From CAYREX01 sp964423505 (GTDB taxonomy: Bacteria > Fermentibacterota > Fermentibacteria > Fermentibacterales > JCC-6): 64,000 bases of DNA. The position numbers were made by a program, and so were the translations under genes. The first letter of the stretch is position 1; every line of letters begins with the position of its first letter. Below are positions 34,008-41,371 of this stretch, one piece after another. The notes below the pieces were generated by a model, which saw only the letters and a list, made by a program, of their open reading frames with translations, made no database searches and had not been told where the DNA came from. The stretch covers positions 241,447-305,446 of the forward strand of contig CAYREX010000003.1 of assembly GCA_964423505.1 (NCBI GenBank), read 5' to 3'.

Positions 34008-36662
34008 TCAATGCTGCGCCTCCAGCCAGTTGCCCCCCACCCCGGTGTCCACCCTGAGCGGCACCTCCAGCTCCACCGCCCCCTCCATCTCGGTTCGGAG
34101 TATCTCCTCGACCTCGTCGGCCCTCTCCGGCGGTGACGTCGCCACCAGCTCGTCGTGGACCTGGAGGACCAGCCCCGCTTCCGGGACCTCCTCCGCCAGC
34201 CTCTGGTGAACCTTCAGCATGGCCATCTTGATTATGTCGGCGGCGGAGCCCTGTATGGTGGTGTTCACCGCCATGCGCTCCATCCCCTTCCGCCTGCTCC
34301 CCTTCGCCCCGGCCATCTCCGAGAAGTCCCTGCGCCTGCCGGTTATCGTCCTGGTCTCGCCGGTGCTCTCGGCGTCCGCCACGCATCTCCTGAAGAAGAA
34401 GTCCAGCTCCGGGTAGGCGGCGAGGTACCTCTCTATTATCGCGGAGGCCTCATCCATGTCTACGCCCTGCCTTCTTGACAGCCCCCAGGCGCTTATGCCG
34501 TAGAGGATGGAGAAGTTCACCTCCTTCGCCCTCCTCCTGTGCTCCGGCGAGTCGTCGCCGAAGACGGCTGCCGCCGTGGCCGAGTGGACGTCCAGGTCGC
34601 GCTCGTAGGCCTCCCGGAGGTTGCCGGGGCCGGCGAGGTGGGCCAGCACCCTGAGCTCCACCTGGGAGTAGTCGGCGGTGACCATCAGGTCCCCCTCCCG
34701 GCCGGCACGGAAGCAGCTCCTCACCTCGCGTCCCCTCGCGGTCCTGACCGGGATGTTCTGCAGGTTCGGGCCGCTGGAGCTCAGGCGGCCGGTGGCGGTG
34801 ACCGTCTGGCCGAAGCTGGTGTGGACAAGACCGTCCGACGGGCTCCTGAACTCCGGGAGCCTGCGCACGTAGGTGCCGAGCAGCTTGGCCACCTCCCGGT
34901 GCTCCATCACCAGGTCCACGAAGCGGTGCCTGCCCTGAAGCGCCTTCAGCACCTCGTAGCTGGACGAGAAGCCGCCTGTCCTGGTCTTCCGCACCGGAGG
35001 CAGCTCCAGCCGGTCGAAGAGGACCTCCGAGACCTGGGCCGGGCTGTTCAGGTTCACGCTCTCTCCCACCAGCTCGCCGGCCTCCTCCTCCAGCTCGGTC
35101 ATCCTGCGGGTGAAGCGCTCCTCCAGGGCGTCCAGCTCCTCCATGTCTATGCCGACCCCCCTGCTCTCCATCGAGCGCAGCACCCCCACCAGGGGGAGCT
35201 CCAGCTCCCGGTAGACCCGGATCAGGTCTTCGTCGCCGGCCAGCTCCGCCTCGAGGTGTCTGCTCAGGGCCATGGCCGTCGCCGCGTCGCAGCAGCAGTA
35301 CTCGGCCACCTCCTCCAGAGGGACCTCCAGCAGGGTGTCGCGCTCACCGACCACTTCCCGGTAGCTCCTCATCGGGCGGCCCAGCCAGTGCTCGGAGAGC
35401 GCCTCCAGCGAGTGCCCGGCGCCCTCCGGGCGCAGGAGGTAGTCGGCTATCATCGGGTCGCCGGCTACCGGCGCCGGGACTACGCCGATGCCGCAGAGGA
35501 CGTGCAGGTCGTACTTGGCGTTCTGGGCCACGACGCCGCGATCGGCCAGGACCGGGGAGAGGACTGCCGCCACCTCCCCGGGGTCCGGGGCGTCTTCGCC
35601 GGCCAGCGGCACGTAGGCGGCCCTCTCCGGGGAGAGGGCGACGGCTAGGCCCACCGGCTCAGCGCTGAAAGGGTCGGTCGAGGTGGTCTCGGTGTCGAGG
35701 GTCACCGGTCCCTCCCCCAGTCGCTCCAGCAGCTCCTCCAGCTCCCCGGCGCTGCCGACCAGCGAGTGGCTGCACCATCCGGTATCGACCGGGGTCTCCA
35801 CCGGACCCAGCACCCGCTCCAGCACGGAGGTCATGCCGAGCCTGCCCAGGAGGTCGCGCAGGCCCTCGACGTCTACGCTGCCGTGGCTCAGACCCTCCAG
35901 AGGTCTCTCCACTTCCGGGGGGGGGAGCAGGCGGACCAGCTCCCTGCTGCTCATGACGTCCTCCCTGGAAGCCTCCAGCCTTCGCCTGACCGACTCCGGA
36001 GTCACGGCGGAGAGGTCGGAGTAGATGTCGTCGATGCCGTCGAACCTGGAGAGGAGCGAGACGGCCGTCTTGGGGCCTATGCCCTTTGCTCCGGGGACGT
36101 TGTCCGAGGAGTCGCCCACCAGGGCGAGGTAGTCCGCCACCTTCGAGGCGGGCACGCCCATGACCGAGGGCACGTCCTCCTCGGAGACCGTCCTGGATGG
36201 CCTGCCGGGCCTGCCGGGCCTCCTTACGCTCACCCCGGGGCCCAGGAGCTGCAGCAGGTCCTTGTCCGAGGAGAGGACCATGACCTCCTCGCCCATCCGG
36301 CCCGCCTGCCCCACGTACGCGGCTATGATGTCGTCCGCCTCCAGCCCCTCCTGCTCGACCGTGGGGATGCCCATCATCGGCAGTAGCCGCCTTGCCAGGT
36401 CGACCTGGCTCCTGAGCTCGTCCGGCATGGGCGGCCTGTTCGCCTTGTACTCCGGGTAGATGTCCACCCTGAAGGTGGGTCCCGGGTAGTCGAGGACGGC
36501 AACCGGCCTGAACCCCTCCTCGGCGCCTGCCAGCAGCTCGCTCAGAAGGTGGTAGAGACCGCTGGTGACCGTCCCGTCAGGTGCGGTGAGCGGTCTCCTG
36601 GACATGGCGAAGTGTCCCCGGTAGAGGAGCCCCATGCAGTCGACGAGCAGTATCCTGTCCAT
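34008..36662 (-). CDS. polA: DNA polymerase I
   Basis: 884 residues with all three domains: 5' nuclease (LLVDCMGLLYRGHFA, EADDIIAAY, GDSSDNVPGAKGIGPKTA), an apparently active 3'-5' exonuclease (LDTETTSTDP) and polymerase (DYSQVELRVLAHL motif A, RAKEVNFSILYG O-helix, QVHDEL motif C). It fills repair gaps and removes primers. A small tandem insert in the 5' nuclease domain reads PGRPGRPSR. It abuts the heptosyltransferase stop. Confidence 0.98.
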   Translation of the reverse strand: MDRILLVDCMGLLYRGHFAMSRRPLTAPDGTVTSGLYHLLSELLAGAEEGFRPVAVLDYPGPTFRVDIYPEYKANRPPMPDELRSQVDLARRLLPMMGIPTVEQEGLEADDIIAAYVGQAGRMGEEVMVLSSDKDLLQLLGPGVSVRRPGRPGRPSRTVSEEDVPSVMGVPASKVADYLALVGDSSDNVPGAKGIGPKTAVSLLSRFDGIDDIYSDLSAVTPESVRRRLEASREDVMSSRELVRLLPPPEVERPLEGLSHGSVDVEGLRDLLGRLGMTSVLERVLGPVETPVDTGWCSHSLVGSAGELEELLERLGEGPVTLDTETTSTDPFSAEPVGLAVALSPERAAYVPLAGEDAPDPGEVAAVLSPVLADRGVVAQNAKYDLHVLCGIGVVPAPVAGDPMIADYLLRPEGAGHSLEALSEHWLGRPMRSYREVVGERDTLLEVPLEEVAEYCCCDAATAMALSRHLEAELAGDEDLIRVYRELELPLVGVLRSMESRGVGIDMEELDALEERFTRRMTELEEEAGELVGESVNLNSPAQVSEVLFDRLELPPVRKTRTGGFSSSYEVLKALQGRHRFVDLVMEHREVAKLLGTYVRRLPEFRSPSDGLVHTSFGQTVTATGRLSSSGPNLQNIPVRTARGREVRSCFRAGREGDLMVTADYSQVELRVLAHLAGPGNLREAYERDLDVHSATAAAVFGDDSPEHRRRAKEVNFSILYGISAWGLSRRQGVDMDEASAIIERYLAAYPELDFFFRRCVADAESTGETRTITGRRRDFSEMAGAKGSRRKGMERMAVNTTIQGSAADIIKMAMLKVHQRLAEEVPEAGLVLQVHDELVATSPPERADEVEEILRTEMEGAVELEVPLRVDTGVGGNWLEAQH
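36199..36216. repeat. two tandem 9-bp units inside polA
   Basis: GGCCTGCCG is repeated head-to-tail, with a partial third unit following. It encodes the PGRPGR stretch in the 5' nuclease domain, in frame, and probably arose by slippage. Confidence 0.5.
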
Positions 36663-37631
36663 CTAGCCTCCGCCTCTCCCGGCCCCTTCGGCCGCCGTCT
36701 CCACGCAGGCCCTGAATACGTCGCCGACCGACAGGTCGTCAAGGCAGGAGGCACTGCCGCCGGGGCAGCTCCTCCTGAAGCAGGGGGAGCAGCTCCTCCC
36801 GGAGTGGAGCACCGTGGCCGGCTCGCCCATGGGCGCGGTCCAGGCGGGAGAGGTGGAGCCGAAGATGGCCACCACCGGTACACCGAGGGCGGAGGCCAGG
36901 TGGACGCCCCCGGAGTCGTTGCCCACCGCCAGGGCCGCGCCACGGAGCTCCGAGGAGAGCTCGACGAGGCCGGCCCCGGCCCTGACGGACGCGCCTGGGA
37001 TCCGTCCGGCCAGCCCGGCGAGGCTCCCGGCCTCAGCCTCCGTCCCGTAGAGAACCAGCTCCTCCGGTAGCCGCTGCTCCCCGGCCAGGAGTGGCAGGAG
37101 CTCTGCGTATCCGGGCCATACCTTGGCCTCTCCGTACCTCGCGCCGGGGAAGACGGCAACGTGCGACCTTCGCCCGGATCCGGGCAGCGCCGCCTCCGGC
37201 ATGGTCCGGTCAGGCTCGACGCCCAGGTGCCGCACCAGCTCCATGTAGTCCTCTGAGTGGTGCCTCTCGCCCATCCGGGGAGGCTCCAGCGCGGTGGTCA
37301 GCAGGGGCGACCGGAGGTCCCCCCTGTACCCTATCCTCCTCGGTATTCCGGAGAGCAGGCCGCGGAGGGCGCTCCTGAAGGAGCCGGTGAGCAGCAGCAG
37401 GGTCGTCCATCCGCCACCACGGGCGGTCCTGCCGGTCACCACCGGAGCTTCCGGGAAGAAGACCCGGACCAGCCCGGAGACCCTCGGATGGCTCCATATG
37501 CCGGCGCCGGGCCTGGCCGCCAGCACGGATCCGACCGCAGGGAGGCTCATCACCAGGTCGCCCAGCCAGTTGGGGGTCCTCACCAGGACCCGGCCATCAC
37601 CACCCTCGTCTGAGGAGCCCGGACCAGGCAT
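36663..37631 (-). CDS. waaF: ADP-heptose:LPS heptosyltransferase family (GT9)
   Basis: 322 residues. The N-terminal RTPNWLGDLVMSLPAV and the C-terminal GNDSGGVHLASALGVPVVAIFG are typical of GT9 LPS heptosyltransferases, closest to WaaF. A Cys-rich C-terminal stretch (CSPCFRRSCPGGSASC) is also common in this family. It adds heptose to the LPS core in the cytoplasm. ATG 37631 lies 7 nt after GAGGGAG and overlaps the upstream gene by 35 nt. Confidence 0.85.
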   Translation of the reverse strand: MPGPGSSDEGGDGRVLVRTPNWLGDLVMSLPAVGSVLAARPGAGIWSHPRVSGLVRVFFPEAPVVTGRTARGGGWTTLLLLTGSFRSALRGLLSGIPRRIGYRGDLRSPLLTTALEPPRMGERHHSEDYMELVRHLGVEPDRTMPEAALPGSGRRSHVAVFPGARYGEAKVWPGYAELLPLLAGEQRLPEELVLYGTEAEAGSLAGLAGRIPGASVRAGAGLVELSSELRGAALAVGNDSGGVHLASALGVPVVAIFGSTSPAWTAPMGEPATVLHSGRSCSPCFRRSCPGGSASCLDDLSVGDVFRACVETAAEGAGRGGG

Positions 37632-38505
37632 CCACCAGCTCCCTCTCGTCGCGTGAGGGCTGCACCCCTCCCCACCTGGGGAAAGAGCCGCTCCCGTCCA
37701 TGCCCACGGCGGGTACGCCCAGGGCCCTCGCCTCGGCCCACAGCGACGGGTCGGAGGCGGCGGCGGCGGTAGCGCCGGCGACGATTGCGGCCCTCACCGG
37801 GCGGTCGAGGTCGGGGAACTCCCTCTGTCTGCCTGTGACGGTCACCGTCCTGAGCGGTATCTCGGCCCTGTGCTTCTCCAGGGCGGCGAGGGCGTCGGTG
37901 CCCACGGCTATGTACGGCAGGGCCCTGCCGGACACCGGCGCCATCAGCTCGGAGGCCCGCTCGGCGTGCTCCGGCAGGAGCTCCGGTCGCCAGGAGAGGT
38001 CCGGCTCGATGCCGAGCGCCCGGCACATGACAGCGAGGACCTCCGGGTAGGTCCGCTCTCGGGACCTGACCCTTATGCTCCAGCTCTCGCCTGCGGAGGC
38101 GCTCACGGTCACGCCGGCGCTGGACTCGGCTGCCACCCTCTCTGCGGCCGGGTCCGTCTCGGTGTACGGGTGGAAGAGGATGGTCCTGGACGCCCCGTCC
38201 CCCTCCGCCAGGCCCTCAGGCAGCGCGGGCCTGTCCGCGTAGGTCAGGAGGGTCGGGGCCCACCTGAGCATGCCCCACAGGCCACCGTCCCGCTCCGGGC
38301 ATACGACGGTCAGCTCCGCCTCACCGAAGGCGCGCTGCAGGTAGCCGGCGAGGTAGAGTGCCGGCCAGGCGTCCTTCTCCGCCGGACCGGAGTAGACGAT
38401 GACCCTGGCCGGGTCGCGCAGGTCCTCCGGCAGGTGCATGACCCTGCCCGAGCGTCTGGCCGGCCTGCCGGTCATCCCGAGTATCCTGCGGAGAAGGCGC
38501 TTCAC
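37597..38505 (-). CDS. divergent GT9-like glycosyltransferase or unknown GT-B protein
   Basis: 302 residues. The pattern of an N-terminal Rossmann-like half (VIVYSGPAEKDAWPALYLAG, ELTVVCPERDGG) and a C-terminal half (ALPYIAVGTDALAALEKH, then AEARALGVPAVGM) resembles GT9 heptosyltransferases, but the GNDSG signature is missing. It overlaps waaF and the TPR gene (GTGA), so an LPS-core role is likely. The activity cannot be read from the sequence. Confidence 0.55.
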   Translation of the reverse strand: MKRLLRRILGMTGRPARRSGRVMHLPEDLRDPARVIVYSGPAEKDAWPALYLAGYLQRAFGEAELTVVCPERDGGLWGMLRWAPTLLTYADRPALPEGLAEGDGASRTILFHPYTETDPAAERVAAESSAGVTVSASAGESWSIRVRSRERTYPEVLAVMCRALGIEPDLSWRPELLPEHAERASELMAPVSGRALPYIAVGTDALAALEKHRAEIPLRTVTVTGRQREFPDLDRPVRAAIVAGATAAAASDPSLWAEARALGVPAVGMDGSGSFPRWGGVQPSRDERELVDAWSGLLRRGW

Positions 38506-39176
38506 TCAAGCTCCTCCAGCAGGTCGGAGGCCATCGCCCGGACGGACGAGCCGTAGGTGGTGTCGGAGGATGCCCACTGCAGTGCCGTCATCGCCTCTCC
38601 GTACCTGCCCTGGCCCTGAAGGCTGAGGCCGAGAACCACGGTCGGGAGCCCCTCCCCGGGGAAGCGCTGCATGAGCCACCTGGCGATCTCCTCCGCCTCT
38701 CCGAACCTGCCGGTCTGGCAGAGGGCCATGGATATGTCCACGGCCGAGTAGAACCTCTCCCTCACGGTCTCGCCGGCCCCGAGGGAGCCGACCAGGAGGG
38801 GAAGGGCATCCTCCGGCCGTCCACGCATCTGGAGGGCCATCCCGGCGGCCCTCCGCGTCAGCCAGTCGTCCTCGCCCGGCTCCTCCAGCTCGGAGACGGC
38901 CATGACGGGAAGGCCGCAGCACCAGGCGAGCCTGGCGTACCAGAAGGCGACCAGGGACCTGGAGACCGGGTAGGTCTCCAGGAGCTGGATGATGTCGAAT
39001 GCCTCCGACGCCCTCCCGGCGTAGAGAGCCTCCTCCAGCCTCCGGCTCTCTATCCGGGCGGTCCCCGCGTGATTGGAGCGCTCCCCGTAGACCTCCCCCG
39101 CCTCTTCGAAGAGCCCCTCCAGCTCCAGCGACGCGCCCGGTGTGCCGGAGAGGAGGACCAGCAGAAGCGTCAGCAT
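38502..39176 (-). CDS. secreted TPR-like protein
   Basis: 224 residues with a signal peptide (MLTLLLVLLSGTPGASL), followed by helical repeats (FWYARLAWCCGLPVMAVSEL, DISMALCQTGRFGEAEEIA, LGLSLQGQGRYGEAMTAL). There are no enzyme motifs. It probably scaffolds in the periplasm, and lies between a CDP-alcohol phosphatidyltransferase gene and the glycosyltransferase-like gene. Confidence 0.6.
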   Translation of the reverse strand: MLTLLLVLLSGTPGASLELEGLFEEAGEVYGERSNHAGTARIESRRLEEALYAGRASEAFDIIQLLETYPVSRSLVAFWYARLAWCCGLPVMAVSELEEPGEDDWLTRRAAGMALQMRGRPEDALPLLVGSLGAGETVRERFYSAVDISMALCQTGRFGEAEEIARWLMQRFPGEGLPTVVLGLSLQGQGRYGEAMTALQWASSDTTYGSSVRAMASDLLEELE

Positions 39177-39180
39177 CGGC

Positions 39181-39837
39181 TCACCTCCCCACTATGCCGC
39201 CGAGGACCCGCCGCATCAGCCGCATGTAGCTGACCAGGCCCATGAGCGCGGAGAGGAGGGCGATGACCGTCGTCGGCCAGAGAAGCGAGTGGAAGAGGTA
39301 CTTCTCCGGGAAGGCGGCCTGTCCGGCCGCGACCGTCACCAGCAGGTAGCTGAAGAGGACGGCGAGCTTCTCCCCGGTGGTTATCGTGACGAGGGGTGAG
39401 GAGAGGCTCCAGGAGACCGCGGCCAGGGCCAGCAGGAGCACCAGGTGATAGGAGGCGAGCAGCACCGCGGCCACCGGCTCCAGAACGCCCATCGTGAGTG
39501 AGGTCACCATGAGCGCGACCGGGAGGAAGAACTTGTCCGCGGTGAAGTCCAGAACCCTCCCCGCGTGGGAGGCGCTCCCGGTGGCCCGCGCGAGGCGGCC
39601 GTCCATGTAGTCCGAGAGCGAGCAGCCGAGGACTATCCAGAAGGCTGCCCTGGGGCTTTCCAGGAGCCAGGCGGCGACCACCAGGGCAGGGGCCCCGGCA
39701 ATCCTCGACCAGCTCAGGAGGGCAGGCAGAAGGGAGAGGCCGGCCCCACCCCGGACCGGGCCGACCCGGAGGTCCCCCCTGAGCCGCTCGCGCAGCCTCT
39801 CCCTCCGGTCGGAGGAGCCCGCGGGGGTCCCGCTCAT
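39181..39837 (-). CDS. CDP-alcohol phosphatidyltransferase (PgsA-like)
   Basis: 218 residues, 5-6 membrane segments, and the full family signature D-x2-DG-x2-AR-x8-G-x3-D-x3-D, seen as DYMDGRLARATG followed by GRVLDFTAD. It is probably a phosphatidylglycerophosphate synthase, though other CDP-alcohol transferases share the motif. ATG 39837 overlaps the preceding stop (ATGA). Confidence 0.85.
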   Translation of the reverse strand: MSGTPAGSSDRRERLRERLRGDLRVGPVRGGAGLSLLPALLSWSRIAGAPALVVAAWLLESPRAAFWIVLGCSLSDYMDGRLARATGSASHAGRVLDFTADKFFLPVALMVTSLTMGVLEPVAAVLLASYHLVLLLALAAVSWSLSSPLVTITTGEKLAVLFSYLLVTVAAGQAAFPEKYLFHSLLWPTTVIALLSALMGLVSYMRLMRRVLGGIVGR

Positions 39838-40403
39838 CCATCCGGTCCCAGCTCCAGGAGCATGTCCAGCTCGCTGAGCCCTATCCAGTCCCTCTGCCAC
39901 TCCAGGTCCTCGGGCAGGAAGAGCCCGGCAAGCATGGAGAGCTCATCCCTGCCCACCAGGGCCTCCGGGTGGAACAGGCCCCCGGGGCCGGTGGACATCC
40001 AGCCCATCCGTACCACGGCGGCGATCGTCGGTCCGTAGTCGTCGTCCTGAAGGTCGGGAGGAACCTCGGCGCCCTGCGAGAGAACCGGGTAGAGCTCGAA
40101 CCTGCCGAACCATGCCAGCGCGATGCCGAGGTCGCGCCTGGTGACCGGGAGCACGAGGCCCCTCCCCTCCATCCAGGCCTCCGCCTCGCGTATCCTCCCC
40201 TCGGAGACGAGCAGGGTGACCAGCGGGATGAGCATGTCCCTCTGCCCGTTGCGCATCATGTTCCTGAGGGTCTCGACGGCATCCACCGGCGAGGCGCTGA
40301 CCGAGCCGTACGAGTAGCCGGACCAGTAGCCGCTCCCGTCGTCGTCGGCATCGGTCTCCGTCTGGGCGGCGACGGTCGGTGAGAGGAGGAGCATCAGAAT
40401 CAT
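39834..40403 (-). CDS. secreted protein of unknown function
   Basis: 189 residues with a short signal peptide (MILMLLLSPTVAAQ), then a Gly/Tyr/Ser-rich acidic stretch (DDDGSGYWSGYSYGS). The helical remainder resembles the TPR-like neighbour (VTLLVSEGRIREAEAWMEGRG). The gene starts 17 nt after the tRNA-Gly CCA, so it is probably released as mRNA by tRNA processing. Confidence 0.55.
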   Translation of the reverse strand: MILMLLLSPTVAAQTETDADDDGSGYWSGYSYGSVSASPVDAVETLRNMMRNGQRDMLIPLVTLLVSEGRIREAEAWMEGRGLVLPVTRRDLGIALAWFGRFELYPVLSQGAEVPPDLQDDDYGPTIAAVVRMGWMSTGPGGLFHPEALVGRDELSMLAGLFLPEDLEWQRDWIGLSELDMLLELGPDG

Positions 40404-40420
40404 CGGGATGAGGAGGGTTA

Positions 40421-40496
40421 TGGAGCGGGCAACGGGGGTCGAACCCGCGACTTTCAGCTTGGGAAGCTGACACTCTGCCAACTGAGTTATGCCCGC
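40421..40496 (-). tRNA. tRNA-Gly (anticodon CCC)
   Basis: A 76-nt tRNA with acceptor GCGGGCA/TGCCCGC, discriminator T, encoded CCA, D-arm AACTCAGTTGG, anticodon stem TCAGC/GCTGA around TTCCCAA (anticodon CCC), and T-arm CGGGTTCGACCCCCG. It lies between dapF (32 nt upstream) and a secreted-protein gene, inside a same-strand run. Confidence 0.97.
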
Positions 40497-40528
40497 TCCG
40501 AGAACCTCGTCTCCCCCGGACAGGGTAA

Positions 40529-41371
40529 TCAAACCGCGGCCGCCCCTCGCGTCAAGCCACCGGGGCAGGGATGGAGCGTCTCGCCGGCGAAGACCGGCCT
40601 GGCCTCCCCCTCGAGCCACCATCCGTCGCCGTCGGTGCCCACCGTCAGGCGCAGCCCGCCCCTGGTCGTCACGGCGGCAGGGTCCGGCAGACGGATGCCC
40701 TCGGAGCGGGCCGCGGCCACCGCCGCCAGGGCGCCGGTCCCGCAGGCCAGCGTCTCGCCCTCCACCCCCCGCTCCCAGGTGCGGAGGGTCAGCGAGCCAT
40801 CCGGCGCCACCTCCAGGTAGTCCGCGTTGGCCCCCTCGGGCGCGAGCTTCGGGTGGTTCCTCACCAGCGGCGCGACCCGCTCGAAGTCGGAGTCGCCCCC
40901 GGGGGCGGTGAGCCGTACCGCGTGGGGGACGCCGCTGTCCACCAGTACCAGCTCGACCCGGCCGGCGTCGGTTTCGAGGACGGCCCGGCCGGTCACCGCG
41001 GGCCGGGCGGTCCACACCCTCGCGGAGCGGTCAGAGGTGACCACGGCCCGGTGCCTTCCGGCGCCGCTCTCGAACTCGAACGGCGAGCCGCTCTCCACGA
41101 TGCCCAGCATGGACGCGTAGACGGCGATGCAGCGGGCGCCGTTGCCGCACATGGCGGCCTCGGAGCCGTCGCTGTTCATGTAGAGCATGGAGAAGGCGCT
41201 CCCCGGCGATGAGCCGGGGCGGAGCACCAGCACCCCGTCCGCCCCCACGGAGAGGCCCCGCCGGCATATCTCCCGGACGGTCCCGCCGGCGAGCAGAGGG
41301 CCGGCCAGCCCGTCCCTGTCGTCCAGGGCGATGAAGTCGTTCCCCGCCCCGCTGAGCTTCACGAACCTCAG
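40529..41371 (-). CDS. dapF: diaminopimelate epimerase, CTG start
   Basis: DapF converts LL-DAP to meso-DAP for lysine and peptidoglycan. 280 residues with the two catalytic Cys, C75 in MCGNGARC and C210 in ACGTGA. CTG 41371 lies 5 nt after GGAGGT, overlaps the upstream stop as CTGA, and gives MRFVKLSGAGNDF, the exact family N-terminus. GTG 41362 would drop three conserved residues and has worse spacing. Confidence 0.95.
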   Translation of the reverse strand: MRFVKLSGAGNDFIALDDRDGLAGPLLAGGTVREICRRGLSVGADGVLVLRPGSSPGSAFSMLYMNSDGSEAAMCGNGARCIAVYASMLGIVESGSPFEFESGAGRHRAVVTSDRSARVWTARPAVTGRAVLETDAGRVELVLVDSGVPHAVRLTAPGGDSDFERVAPLVRNHPKLAPEGANADYLEVAPDGSLTLRTWERGVEGETLACGTGALAAVAAARSEGIRLPDPAAVTTRGGLRLTVGTDGDGWWLEGEARPVFAGETLHPCPGGLTRGAAAV

